Assembly (NCBI RefSeq): GCF_003576645.1
Contig: NC_044922.1
Coordinates: forward strand, 19,230,773-19,294,772
Direction: 5' to 3'
Origin: Ipomoea triloba
Lineage: Eukaryota; Streptophyta; Magnoliopsida; Solanales; Convolvulaceae
DNA: 64,000 nucleotides
The position numbers and the translations under genes are program-made. Shown piece after piece: positions 1 to 10,893 of this stretch. The notes below the pieces were generated by a model. The model did not search any database, was not told where the DNA came from, and saw only the letters and a list, made by a program, of their open reading frames with translations. Numbering within the stretch: the stretch's first letter is position 1; each line of letters starts with the position of its first letter.

Positions 1-989
1 TGTTTCTTGCTAAACCATGAGACAAGTCTTCCACCTAGAAACTGACATGTCCCTGATGTGCTCTTTCGATCTATCTTACAACCTGCAAAGTCCGCATCTG
101 AATAACCCATAAGTTCGAAAGATCCACCTTTCGAATACCAGAGCCCAACACTCTGCGTACCCTTTAGATATCTAAGAATCTTTTTGGATGCATTTAGGTG
201 ACTTTCTTTAGGACTTGCCTGAAATCTAGCACATACACCTACTGCAAAGGATATGTCTGGTCTACTTGCAGTTAAATAAAGAAGAGATCCGATGATACCT
301 CGATAAGTGGTTTGATCGACCTCTCGACCTTCGCTGTCGACATCGATACGTAGAGAGGTTCCCATAGGTACTTTGACTGAGGATTTCCCTTCTATGTTGT
401 ATTTCCTGAGCAGATCCTTGGTGTATTTCTCCTGGTTGATGAAGATACCTTCCTTAAGCTGTCTCACTTGTAGTCCAAGGAAGTAGTTGAGCTCTCCCAT
501 CATGCTCATCTCGAACTTTCCTTTCATCAAACTGGAGAACTTCTCGCACAAGTCTGGATTGGTGCTACCAAAAATGATATCGTCCACATAGATTTGCACC
601 AATAAGATGTGATCCCCATCCTTAATCCTAAACAATGTTTTGTCCACTAGGCCTTTGGTGAACCCACACTGAAGTAGAAAAGAGGATAAGGTATCGTACC
701 AAGCTCTTGGAGCTTGTTTTAAGCCGTAGAGTGCCTTCTTCAACTTGTATACTTTGTCAGCTCCTACGTCCTTCAAGAAACCCGGAGGTTGTTCAACGTA
801 CACCTCTTCTTCGAGAAGTCCGTTCAGAAAAGCGCTCTTGACATCCATTTGATATACCTTAAAGTCTTTGAAGGCGGCATATGCGAGAAAGATGCGTATG
901 GCTTCGAGACGTGCCACTGGAGCGAAGGTTTCATCAAAATCTATTCCTTCCTCCTGACAGTAGCCTTTGGCAACAAGTCTGGCCTTGTT
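1..989 (-). CDS. Copia-A pol: reverse transcriptase and start of RNase H (partial)
   Basis: The minus strand translates without a stop from the gap edge to the window edge. Recognisable steps are the RT segment with [14 protein letters not shown], the AFLNG region, a PPGF motif, [12 protein letters not shown], and the catalytic YVDD encoded at 579-590. After these come the connection region (YLTASRPDI) and the RNase H start, GYSDADFAG at about 84-112. These are hallmark Ty1/copia motifs in their usual order. The enzyme copies element RNA into cDNA in virus-like particles and RNase H degrades the RNA strand. The N-terminal part of pol lies in the gap and the C-terminal part beyond the window. 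No start codon is expected here because pol is part of a polyprotein. Confidence 0.88.
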
Positions 990-1541
990 NNNNNNNNNNN
1001 NNNNNNNNNNNNNNNNNNNNNNNNNNNNNNNNNNNNNNNNNNNNNNNNNNNNNNNNNNNNNNNNNNNNNNNNNNNNNNNNNNNNNNNNNNNNNNNNNNNN
1101 NNNNNNNNNNNNNNNNNNNNNNNNNNNNNNNNNNNNNNNNNNNNNNNNNNNNNNNNNNNNNNNNNNNNNNNNNNNNNNNNNNNNNNNNNNNNNNNNNNNN
1201 NNNNNNNNNNNNNNNNNNNNNNNNNNNNNNNNNNNNNNNNNNNNNNNNNNNNNNNNNNNNNNNNNNNNNNNNNNNNNNNNNNNNNNNNNNNNNNNNNNNN
1301 NNNNNNNNNNNNNNNNNNNNNNNNNNNNNNNNNNNNNNNNNNNNNNNNNNNNNNNNNNNNNNNNNNNNNNNNNNNNNNNNNNNNNNNNNNNNNNNNNNNN
1401 NNNNNNNNNNNNNNNNNNNNNNNNNNNNNNNNNNNNNNNNNNNNNNNNNNNNNNNNNNNNNNNNNNNNNNNNNNNNNNNNNNNNNNNNNNNNNNNNNNNN
1501 NNNNNNNNNNNNNNNNNNNNNNNNNNNNNNNNNNNNNNNNN
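990..1541. other. Assembly gap (552 N)
   Basis: Run of N between Copia-A gag and RT. The missing sequence should encode the end of gag, protease and integrase, so the true size is probably larger than shown. Any apparent reading frame crossing it is meaningless. Confidence 0.99.
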
Positions 1542-2958
1542 AATTCTCTTTCGAGACGTTCTTAAGCATATCTCTTTCAGCAGTTAGCTTGCTGTTTTCA
1601 TCCATCACTCTAGCATGAGTGCTATTGGCGATGTTAAGGTTCCTTCTGAGCGATTCCAACATCTCGAAGGGGTCCTCATCGCTTTTAAATGAAGAACAAC
1701 GAGAGGTAGAAGTAGAGCAGCGAGATGTAGGAGTAGAGGTTACCTCGTTGTCAATGGCCATTAGGCATTGATTCTCCTCTTCCTCGGTGTATAAGCAGAT
1801 GAGCCCCCTCTCATCCTCTGAGCTGCTGCTGCTTTCGCTGGAGCTCGACGTCTCGGACTCCTCGATTGTTCTCTCGAATTCTTCAGCAACAAGCGCCTTC
1901 CTGCGCTGATACGTCTTTGATGATCCTTTGAAGCCACCTTGTGTTGGCTTCTCCCTGGATTCCTCTATTCTCTTGGAATCCTTGCCTTCTTGGCCCTGAT
2001 GCTTGCTTACTAGTGGGTAAGGGCATTCGGCCTTGAAATGTCCCGGTCTTCTGCAGTTGTAGCATAGACCCTGATTTTCCTCCTCCGTCCTTCTGGATGG
2101 ATATCTCTCATTTTTCCTTCTTGAGGAGGAAGGTGAACTTTTGTTGCTCTCCTGGTTCATCTTCATGTATTTCCTGAACTTTCTCACAAAGAGAGCAAAC
2201 TGTTCGTCAGACATAACATTCATAGGATTAGAGTCTGACCTTGAAGATGTGGATGGTTGCTCAGCAACAAGTGCTACGTTTCGTCGATCCACAATGTCCT
2301 CATCTCTTGGGAACATCTCGAACTCGAAGGCTTTGAGATCCCGGAAGAGTTTGTCTGTTGTGGTTTCCTTCATATCTCGGTGATCTCTCATCGTGATCAC
2401 CTTTACTTCCCACTCCTTAGTGAGGCCACGTAAGACCTTCAGGTTCAGCTCCTTTTGTGGGATCTCCTTTTCAAGGTCACTGATCTCGGTTGTGAGCTTC
2501 ATGAACCGAGACTCCATGCTGTCGATGCTCTCTCCTGGCTTCATCTTGAAGTCCTCGAACTTCTTCATGGCCACGGTGAGCTTGTTCTCCTTCTCCTGTT
2601 CATCACCTTCACCAATCAACATCAAAGTATCCCATACCTCTTTTGCCGTTTTGCACTTCCTCACTTTTGGAAAGATGGTTTCGTCTATAGCTCTGAAGAG
2701 AATGTCCTTGGCAATATTGTCCAGGTTGTTTCTCTTCCTATCATCACTGGTCCATTCTTCCCTAGGTTTTGGGATGTACTTTGGTGTTTCTTGGGTTTGA
2801 ACTGCAGCAGTATTAACCATTAGGATCTTGACTGGTCCAGAAGTTATAACCTCGGCCATCTCATCATGGAGGGCTGATAAGTACGCAAGCATGCGTGTTT
2901 TCCAGTCATCGAACCTGCTAAGATCAAAGAGAAGATGTCTCGACAACATGCTGTCCAT
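1542..2958 (-). CDS. Copia-A gag polyprotein, N-terminal part
   Basis: An open frame starts with ATG at 2958, about 100 bases inside the primer-binding site, and stays open to the gap. An N-terminal gag helical region (UBN2/DUF4219 type, about residues 1-210) includes a tryptophan-rich segment with KEVWDTL. A serine/arginine-rich linker follows, then a zinc knuckle CYNCRRPGHFKAEC (CX2CX4HX4C) near residue 300. Downstream lie an acidic serine run and a coiled-coil-like stretch that runs into the gap. Gag forms the particle and packages element RNA through the knuckle. The undamaged frame contrasts with Copia-B further along. The start is chosen as the first ATG after the PBS, which also precedes the whole helical domain. 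Confidence 0.85.
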
Positions 2959-3057
2959 ATTGAAAACTTATCTCGTGCTTTGAAAATATTTAGGAAGATT
3001 TTTCAAAGAAGGATCTCTAGGCAATATAAACAAAGGTTTATATCGATCAGAGAACTT

Positions 3058-3069
3058 GCTCTGATACCA
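3058..3069 (-). other. Copia-A primer-binding site
   Basis: On the minus strand TGGTATCAGAGC follows the LTR end CCAACA after a two-base spacer. This 12-mer complements the 3' end of plant initiator methionine tRNA, the usual copia primer. Confidence 0.9.
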
Positions 3070-3114
3070 ATTGTTGGTCCCAAGGGGATGGGGTACAAGT
3101 CTAGAGGGGGGGGG

Positions 3115-3889
3115 NNNNNNNNNNNNNNNNNNNNNNNNNNNNNNNNNNNNNNNNNNNNNNNNNNNNNNNNNNNNNNNNNNNNNNNNNNNNNNNNNNNNNN
3201 NNNNNNNNNNNNNNNNNNNNNNNNNNNNNNNNNNNNNNNNNNNNNNNNNNNNNNNNNNNNNNNNNNNNNNNNNNNNNNNNNNNNNNNNNNNNNNNNNNNN
3301 NNNNNNNNNNNNNNNNNNNNNNNNNNNNNNNNNNNNNNNNNNNNNNNNNNNNNNNNNNNNNNNNNNNNNNNNNNNNNNNNNNNNNNNNNNNNNNNNNNNN
3401 NNNNNNNNNNNNNNNNNNNNNNNNNNNNNNNNNNNNNNNNNNNNNNNNNNNNNNNNNNNNNNNNNNNNNNNNNNNNNNNNNNNNNNNNNNNNNNNNNNNN
3501 NNNNNNNNNNNNNNNNNNNNNNNNNNNNNNNNNNNNNNNNNNNNNNNNNNNNNNNNNNNNNNNNNNNNNNNNNNNNNNNNNNNNNNNNNNNNNNNNNNNN
3601 NNNNNNNNNNNNNNNNNNNNNNNNNNNNNNNNNNNNNNNNNNNNNNNNNNNNNNNNNNNNNNNNNNNNNNNNNNNNNNNNNNNNNNNNNNNNNNNNNNNN
3701 NNNNNNNNNNNNNNNNNNNNNNNNNNNNNNNNNNNNNNNNNNNNNNNNNNNNNNNNNNNNNNNNNNNNNNNNNNNNNNNNNNNNNNNNNNNNNNNNNNNN
3801 NNNNNNNNNNNNNNNNNNNNNNNNNNNNNNNNNNNNNNNNNNNNNNNNNNNNNNNNNNNNNNNNNNNNNNNNNNNNNNNNNNNNNNNNN
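3115..3889. other. Assembly gap (775 N) inside the Copia-A LTR
   Basis: Run of N directly after a nine-G homopolymer, within the R/U5 part of the LTR. True length unknown. Confidence 0.99.
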
Positions 3890-4539
3890 TTGATGTAGAG
3901 CAGCTTTGGTCACCTTCTGGATGTATAACAGTTTAGCTTTGTAACTCTCTTCGAACACTAAGATGTGTTCTCTCGCTGTATTGAATATCAGGATGATATC
4001 CCAAGTTAAGCACTTTGCACTAAAACGTTTTATCAGACACCTCTTGTTAACCTTTTGAACCTCTTTTTCCTTACTTCCTTTTTTGTGTCTTTACGTCCTT
4101 ATATATGAGAGTAGAGGAATAATTCCGTTGGAGGGAAAATTATTCCGTTTGAAATTTGTCTCCCATGCTGATCATGGGTCTTGCATATTTTCAGCATATT
4201 TCATGGAGTAGTGGTCTTGTAACTTGAGCCTTTTGTTTTGTAGTGAATATTCCATATTCCACTTTCTTGAGCTCATGCTTCACTTGCTTCTTTTGGATAA
4301 AGTTACTCTTTTTATGTTCCCATCATTCCTTGTTTGGGGAATCTGACCACTTCAGGATTGGTGCACTTCTTGACCGTTTGTGGTGGAGGTCTGACGTGTC
4401 ATCCACTTCCGTCCATTTTGAAACCTCCCGCTCAGCACCTCTTCAATATTTTATCTCCATGATATTCTTCTTCTCCAAACTTAGAGTATTTGTCTGCACA
4501 TGTTGACTAACATTCAGCCTCTTGGAGAAGTGCCGGTTT

Positions 4540-4730
4540 ATCGAGACCATATAAGATGTCTCGATCACTTGATGTTTCAATCCCATGTATCGAGAGGTCT
4601 ATCTCTCGAATATTCTTTACGTCTCGAACTCGATAGGTATATCGAGAGGTCCTTACCTCTCGAACTTGGCTTGTGTCTCGAGACTTAGTTGATGTCTCGT
4701 AGACCCTTATTCCTCCAGAGTTGTCTCGTG
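4540..4730 (-). promoter_or_regulatory. TCTCGA/TGTCTC motif cluster in the LTR U3
   Basis: Within about 190 bases there are around ten TCTCG/CGAGA motifs. Four of them are TGTCTC on the plus strand (4557, 4674, 4693, 4722), the six-base core of the classical auxin response element. Clustering upstream of the inferred TATA box is compatible with a U3 enhancer. That it binds auxin response factors is inference only. Confidence 0.4.
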
Positions 4731-4955
4731 CCTGCTTCTGATCTATCTGTTTGCTTACAACACGAAAACTTCTAAGTTGTTCAAACAAGTTTACCTTAAG
4801 CTTAAATATTTCCCGAGTTGAGCTCAAATTACCCGGTTGTATTTTCGCTCTTAGTTTACTTATCGAACTTACATTGTTTTGCCTATGTATCGAGACTTGG
4901 GGATTCTTACTTAACAGTTGGTATCATCAAAACCTATTACATGATGTTCCTAACA

Positions 4956-5316
4956 AAATTTAGTGACGGAAATGAGAATTCGTCGCTAAATAGCGACCGG
5001 TCCTCAAATCCGTCAAACATATCGCAATTGAAAATATAGCAATAGATTAAGATATCCGTCACTAATCGGTAACAACTAAAATCCCCTCGAAAATTCCGTT
5101 TCAAATTTGTCTCTAATTTTTGAGCAAAAATTAACCGCTAAAATTAGCTACGTATTTAACGACGGAAAAAATTCGTAGTAAAATCCGTCTCAAATCCATT
5201 GCTAGATATCCATTTAACAAAAACAAAAAAATTGTCACTAATTCGTTTCTTATTCGTCACTAAATTAGAAACGGAAAGGATCCGTTGCTATTTTCGTGTT
5301 TTTTTAATTTGTAGTG
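4956..5316 (+). mobile_element. CACTA transposon, right-end fragment
   Basis: The stretch is filled with degenerate TTAGYGACGGA-type subterminal repeats in both orientations and ends TTTGTAGTG at 5316, a decayed CACTA right terminus (compare 36168-36181). Its left part was displaced by Copia-A and lies outside the window or is lost. Confidence 0.7.
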
Positions 5317-5621
5317 TCGGGTTGAGCCTGGCCTATTTCTTTACCAACTCGTGAATGGCTCGCCCATATGGCCTAGGATAACCCATTTTGACAGCTTTAG
5401 CACTATTAATTAACCTGATTATATACATAGCATTCAAAGTTGAGCATCAAATATTACAAATAAGAAATTTTTAAAAATCACTTTCTTATTTTTTAAACAA
5501 ATATATGTTATGTTTTTTTTCTTTTAATTACTATTCTTTTGATTATTTAGAATAAGATTCAATATTTTAATTATGTATTTTTTGTATTATTGGGTATGAT
5601 TTAGGTCATTATGTTATTAAT
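5317..5621. other. Intergenic, AT-rich, no gene seen
   Basis: No open frame, splice pattern or repeat terminus was recognised here. Confidence 0.6.
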
Positions 5622-5646
5622 TATATATATATATATATATATATAT

Positions 5647-6260
5647 TGACACGCTCAGGTGAGAACGAATGTTTAGGAAAGAACTGAAAATCAATGGCAG
5701 CCGTTCATGTGTCCAGATTTAATGGATCAGAATAATTCTTATAAAAAAAAAACGCAATGACATTTTCGTAAATAACTCAAACATTGTGCAAGTAATATGT
5801 ATTAAAAATACAAGTAACTGGTGCAAGTGTGCGAGTAAAAAGTGTAAGTAAAATCACTTAAAAGTGCAATCATTTTAACTTAATAGTGCAAGTAATTTTA
5901 CCTTTTTAACATTGGTGCACCTAATGGTCGATAATGTCTTTCACATTGGTGCACTTGATGATAACGTTTGGTGCAACTAATTATAACGTTAAGTACACTT
6001 AATATTGATGCTCATTGTACATTATTTGTTGCACTTTTAATACATTTTACTTGCGCTTATGTGTACTATATGGAACTGTTACTTGCACTTTTAACACAAT
6101 TTACTTGCACTTCAAAGTTTAATTATTTACGAAAATGTCACTGTATTTTATTTTTTTTTATTAAAAAAAAACAGTGCTTTTGATCGGTTAGACTTGGGCA
6201 TGTGGACGACTGCGATTGGTTATCACTTTTCTCCTAGATAGTTGGTTCTCACTTGATTCG

Positions 6261-6264
<4 letters not shown>
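5647..6264. mobile_element. (TA)n-bounded element E1 with long imperfect TIRs and a GTGCA motif array
   Basis: About 618 bp between a (TA)n tract (5622-5646) and another (from 6265). The ends are imperfect inverted repeats of roughly 130 bp: CAGGTGAGAAC near the left end pairs with the reverse complement of GTTCTCACTTG at the right, and AATGACATTTTCGTAAAT (about 5757) pairs with TTTACGAAAATGTCA (about 6125). The interior (5775-6115) is an irregular array of short units around GTGCAAGTAA, GTGCACT and their complements. There is no coding capacity. Related elements occur at 21110-22084 and 51710-52379, with a right end at 7838-7920. It may be a MITE that targets TA tracts; the family is unidentified. 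Confidence 0.6.
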
Positions 6265-6311
<47 letters not shown>

Positions 6312-6336
6312 CATACACACACACACACACACACAC
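6265..6336. repeat. Compound (TA)n(CA)n microsatellite
   Basis: AT dinucleotides to about 6306, a few TACA steps, then CA dinucleotides to 6336, adjoining element E1. Confidence 0.95.
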
Positions 6337-6487
6337 GGGCCGTAGAGGCACGGTGCCGGATTTCCAAAATTAGAAACACTAACTGTGGTTAACTATGTTT
6401 AGTTGTAATTTGACAATTTGTTATTCCCTGCAGGCTGTAGCTTTGCACATGTTCCCATAAAATTTGTTACTCCTCATATATGTAATT

Positions 6488-6515
6488 ACTAGTGTTTTAC
6501 CCCGTGCGATGTACG
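6488..6515 (-). mobile_element. Helitron-like 3' terminus (minus strand)
   Basis: On the minus strand an imperfect hairpin (CGTACATCGCACGGG) is followed after a short spacer by CTAG and then T. This is the standard Helitron end, a hairpin about ten bases before CTRR with insertion next to T. The body would extend rightwards from 6489. Its 5' end was not located with confidence, and 6516-7837 is AC-rich non-coding sequence with repeated TGTGCAC/TGCACAC motifs. Confidence 0.55.
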
Positions 6516-6603
6516 AAAAAAATTTGTTATTATGAATTTAAATAAAAAAATTTTAAAAATAAAAATATATTAAAATGTACAATATAATAATATAGTTGAA
6601 TTT

Positions 6604-6796
6604 TCATATATTGGGGGGGGGGGGGCGGTTGGGCAACAAAGTTAGGAGATGTGAGCACACTACCAAATGCCCGAATAACACCATATTTACCAGCGGACGT
6701 ACCAAGACTAGTATCGACATTCGCAAAAGAGAGTTTGAGGTCCTTCAAAACCTGGGACAACTCCATAACACGATTTGTGCTATCTCTTGCAAACAC
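6604..6796 (-). pseudogene. Unidentified coding-like fragment inside the Helitron-like region
   Basis: The minus strand keeps an open frame with normal amino-acid composition, including RVMELSQVLKDLKLSFANVD and TSAGKYGVIRAFGS, unlike the AT-rich surroundings. It runs leftwards into a G/C homopolymer (6613-6625) that reads as a proline run. I do not recognise the protein. It could be a host exon captured by the Helitron whose end is at 6489, or chance. Confidence 0.3.
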
Positions 6797-7837
6797 GACC
6801 AGTCAACAATAATGATACAAAAATCCCAAACACAGAGCAGTTGTATGCACTTTAAGTTATGTGCACATCAATAAAAAAAAACATAATTGAAACTAAGCGG
6901 TGGAAAAAGGGACAAAAATGTAGGGAAATCTATTAAATAGAAGTATGCAACCTCAAAATGACACAACAAATGACTCTACAACCCAGAATACCCTACAAAC
7001 AATATATAAAAAGCTCAAAACTAACAGATAGCATGAATATATAACACACATGCACACAGCCGAATACAGATATACACATAGTGACGTGACACAAATAAAT
7101 GCTTACTATGAAAATGAGCGGCTGTGTGCACTATAGTTAACTACTATGTGCACATCAAAAACCCATAATAAAAATAATGTTGAAAAAGAAACACAGGTAG
7201 AAAATCTAGTAAAAAGAAGTACACAACCTTGAAATGCCACAACAAATGATTCCACAAACCAAATTACCCCACAAACAGTATACTAAAGAAAAACTACAAA
7301 ACTAACAAACACCATGATGAGAGAACACACATGCACACAACCGAAAACAGTTATGCACACAGTGATGTGAAAAAAAATATTATATTACTACAAAAGCGAA
7401 AGAGAACAACACTATAAGCACCAGACGAACAGCAACATTAACAACCAAATTAAAACATTCAAATCAACAACCACACTCCCACCCTAAAAAACGAAGAAAA
7501 CAAATACTAACACTACAAACACATGCACACACCAATAAAACAAAAGCGTAATCAAACAAGAGGAAAAAAAAAAGCTAAAAATTTAAGGAATACACACCTT
7601 CATTAACGCAGACCATGCTTGAGGAAAGAAGATGAAGAATCGGCGTTTCCAGATCACAAAGGAAACACGCAAGTCCTTGAAGAGAAGAAGAAAATGCAAT
7701 CCTACCTAAATTAAAACACCTAAAATCAAGCATAATAAAGTAATAGAATTCCAGAAATTAATAAAACACATGCGAAATTACATTAAACACCCCAATAATT
7801 ACTAATAACCATATAAAGGAAAAAGCAAGGAAAAAAT

Positions 7838-7919
7838 CTCAGCCATCAAACACCCCAAAATGGACGTCCAGAATTAATTCTTATTTCTCACCTAAATATG
7901 TTGTCTCATATGATTGTAA

Positions 7920-7920
<1 letters not shown>
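7838..7920. mobile_element. Right end of another (TA)n-bounded element (E2)
   Basis: Read in reverse complement this end gives ATCATATGAGACAAC then TTAGGTGAGAAAT, close to the right ends of elements at 6264 and 52379, and it abuts a TC/TA microsatellite just as they do. The left end was not found; the region 6840-7540 holds scattered TGTGCAC motifs that may be its interior. Confidence 0.45.
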
Positions 7921-7999
<79 letters not shown>

Positions 8000-8016
8000 T
8001 TATTTATTTATTTATA
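7921..8016. repeat. Compound (TC)n(TA)n(TTTA)n microsatellite
   Basis: Uninterrupted TC, then TA, then TTTA repeats. Confidence 0.95.
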
Positions 8017-8472
8017 AATTCTATAACCATTAAATTGTCATATTATTATTTAATGACTTTAAAAAGGATAGAGGTCTATATATATAGCAATATAATGATG
8101 AAAAATAGAATTACAAATAACAATGAGATTGCATTTGATTTATTTTTATTTTACTTATTTTATTTAAAAATCAATCTACAATATTTTGAAAATAAACCAA
8201 TATTATATTAAAAATAAATATAATATAGTGATCTAATATTATTTTATCTTAATTTAATACATTAAAATAAAAATATCAATATAGGTGTTATTTAAAAATT
8301 TTTAATTAGAACTTTTTAATGATATATTTTTATATATTAATATTATTTGTATATAAAAAAGCTGAACTTATATTGAAAAAGAATATATTGAGTATTAATT
8401 TAGTGTATCTTAAAAGTAGACCATGATTGATGGTATAATAAAAATTTTAGGTAATTATTACTATAAATTAAA
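8017..8472. other. AT-rich intergenic DNA, nothing recognised
   Basis: Very AT-rich with no open frame or terminus identified. Confidence 0.6.
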
Positions 8473-8494
8473 TTAACATATATAGTATTTTTGT

Positions 8495-8559
<65 letters not shown>

Positions 8560-8582
8560 AACAAAAATACTATATATGTTAA
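8473..8582. repeat. Perfect 25-bp inverted repeat around a (TA)n tract
   Basis: The arm at 8473-8497 is the exact reverse complement of 8558-8582, and nearly all of the 60-base centre is TA dinucleotides. The whole 110 bases can form a long hairpin or cruciform. A second (TA)n tract follows at 8612-8644. Confidence 0.9.
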
Positions 8583-8607
8583 GATGGACGGGAAAACAAC
8601 ATTTCTG

Positions 8608-8646
<39 letters not shown>

Positions 8647-10877
8647 CCTAAAATTTGAAATGCACATTATCCTTGTATCTCCAACTAACCCAAAACACAA
8701 AAAATCTACACCATATTTCAAATATTCCTACTCTAATTTTTATTCAATCTCCTCTGACCTATTACACTAAATTTTACACCAAATTAAATGTCATTATTTT
8801 GATTTTCAAAATTTAAAAAATTATTATTTTGAATTTAATTAGTTTAATATACAATATAATTCGTGATATAAATAATAATATTTTAGTACGATTTACTTTT
8901 GTTAAAATATGATTTAGGTAATTTAATTTTATATATATTCAATAATTCCCTTGTTTTACCATCTTAATAAAATCTTTCAAATGATATAATTTATGTCTAA
9001 TAATATAAAACTTATGTAGAAGAATTTAACAAAATATATAAATGCATAAAAATAAAATAAAGGAGTCAAACCAATCATCCTCCCACAATCCTAATCATGT
9101 GTAATACACAAATCAGAATACAATAACAGCTTGCATTTGGAAGTGTAAATCAATTCATTGACAGATATCAAATTATAATGGAATACAGGAACGCAGAACA
9201 CATTTTGCAGGATCAAAGTGTGAGCATGGATAGAATCTAGCTTTCAGTGTGCTCCATATTACTGAGGTAGTATATATGTGCAGTTGGAACTACAACTCTG
9301 ATGAGCAATTTGCAAGAACCAACAGAAAACTAACCAACCTAACCAACTAACTAATTTTAGTCCTCCAATATTATATAAGGGGCTGATATGAGTTCCCAAT
9401 TAGAAACACTTCAGCACTTCAAAAGGCATTGGGCTCACAAACACAAACCAGCCAAGTAACTCATCGACCCTGTCAATGTGAGTTCATAGTGCCTAACATA
9501 ATTAAAAGAATTAGTCATATATATTCACTTATGTTGTGTTTTCAATTCTCTTGTTTCAGACAATAAATTTGTTATGTTGTCGTGGAGGATTACATTTACT
9601 ATTTATTATCCGATATGGTTGGACTTTCGTTTCTCTCTACATTTTCTGTGATCTTTTACCATTTCAGCCATTTTTTGTTCCCTAACACATTATTGTTAGC
9701 ATTTGAATGTTGGAAAATTGTCTCACATGCATTTAGCATGTGACATTAATACTTATAATAACCATTCATGTAAAGGTGTTAATTTTTTGTGTCTATATTT
9801 ACCCATCCTTGTATAGGTTTGGAAAAGATTTCTCTCAATTTAAGTAAACTTATGGTGATCTTGCCAGCACGTTGAAGGTAGCCCTTTATATTTTACATGC
9901 CTTATTTACTGAACATATGAATATATGATGGCTTTGTATGCCTCTATATGAGTGGTTAGTTTCCCCTTTTCCTGTTGCTCTCAAAATATTTAAGTTCCAA
10001 TTATGAGTTACAACTTACAATAGTATGCTTTATTCCATGCATGCTGTGTTTTTCAAGTGGCATGACTTGTTTATTTCCTCTGTAGTAAAAGTTATCTTAA
10101 AAATATGCTAGTCACACACTCACACCTGATGTCTGGTTTCTAATTCTTTTATTAACAGTCGTTTGAGCAAAGAAAAAAATAAGGATAAAATACAAATAAG
10201 TCATTGAACTATTTGAGAAACAACAATTAAGCCACCAAACACAAATAGCTTCGAAATAAGCCACTGAACCCAAAAAAAAAAAAAAAAGAAAGACTAATTA
10301 ACATTTTTAACAGGTTAACTGCAGGTTTATTTGTAAGCTTTTTTCTGCAGGGGAGCCAAGAATGAAGGAAGAGCATTTCTCCTATCGAAAATCGGCGATA
10401 TCTGTGCTAAACACTGCAGACAAGGCTTACATTGAGTCCATATCAAGTCGCTACCAATATTCAAAATAGCCTCTACGGTGGAGTCTCGATGGATCTAATC
10501 AGTAAATGTACAAGAGAATGTTATTTACTTTGTTCAAAGGTAGCTTTGTAGATATTGCATATTTGGAAACATATATAGGAAGAAGTCCCAATCAACACGC
10601 GCAAGTCGCCAATGCTACAATTGAACATCGTAAGGATTGAATTGCAGAATGACTTATTCATCATAAAACTAATAAATGCCTTAACATTGTTAGATGAACT
10701 AATTTACGCACCAAAAAACAGCCAAACAGCCTCTCGTATGCGCCCATCTCACACCCTGAAATATAGGAACATTCTTAATTACCCACAATGCTTACTAATT
10801 AAAAATACCTTATGTTGAACAACTCAGAAAAGTGAGAAAACATTTCAACTTCCAACACAAACTTTGCTTACATTTCT
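8583..10877. other. Intergenic region without a recognisable gene
   Basis: About 2.3 kb with only short frames. A possible MITE remnant lies at about 10185-10330 (text of the kind ataaaatacaaataagtcat with an A-run). Sequence at 10355-10470 has more balanced composition but no usable frame. No promoter or RNA gene was identified. Confidence 0.5.
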
Positions 10878-10893
10878 AAGATGCACCCAAATA

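Larger units (their letters stand above)
1..4955 (-). mobile_element. Copia-A: Sirevirus-like Ty1/copia retrotransposon, truncated by the window edge
   Basis: A minus-strand LTR retrotransposon. Reading leftwards from the LTR (3072-4955) come a primer-binding site, gag with a zinc knuckle, an assembly gap, then reverse transcriptase running into RNase H at the window edge; the 3' LTR is outside. The visible RT and gag read open without stops, which suggests a fairly young copy. Between gag and RT a copia element should carry protease and integrase (well over 1 kb), but only a 552-N gap is present, so the gap is either mis-sized or hides a deletion. It lies inside a CACTA fragment that resumes at 4956. 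Lineage is inferred from the gag knuckle and the long LTR. Confidence 0.85.
3072..4955 (-). repeat. Copia-A 5' LTR (contains an assembly gap)
   Basis: On the minus strand the LTR begins TGTTAGGAACATC at 4955 and ends GGGACCAACA at 3072, giving TGTT...AACA termini. The left limit is fixed by the adjoining PBS. The right limit is where CACTA-type sequence begins. A TATATAAG box lies on the minus strand near 4099-4110, so U3 is roughly 4110-4955. U3 holds a dense cluster of TCTCGA-type motifs (4540-4730). A G homopolymer abuts the gap at 3106-3114. Confidence 0.8.

Noticed and set aside
934..2958. One continuous 674-codon frame including the gap
   Set aside because: The middle is N and the left end lies in the RT region in a different register from pol; only the gag part to 1542 is supported.
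4917..4934. GTTGGTATCATCAAAACC looks like a plus-strand copia PBS, so the LTR would have a PBS on both sides
   Set aside because: On the minus strand the same bases read as the GGTTTTGATGATACC text common just inside copia LTR starts, and a better TGTT terminus lies at 4955 next to CACTA sequence. Only the PBS at 3058-3069 is kept.
8497..8721. Frames with YIYIYI repeats here and at 51629-52500
   Set aside because: Translations of (TA)n microsatellites, not proteins.
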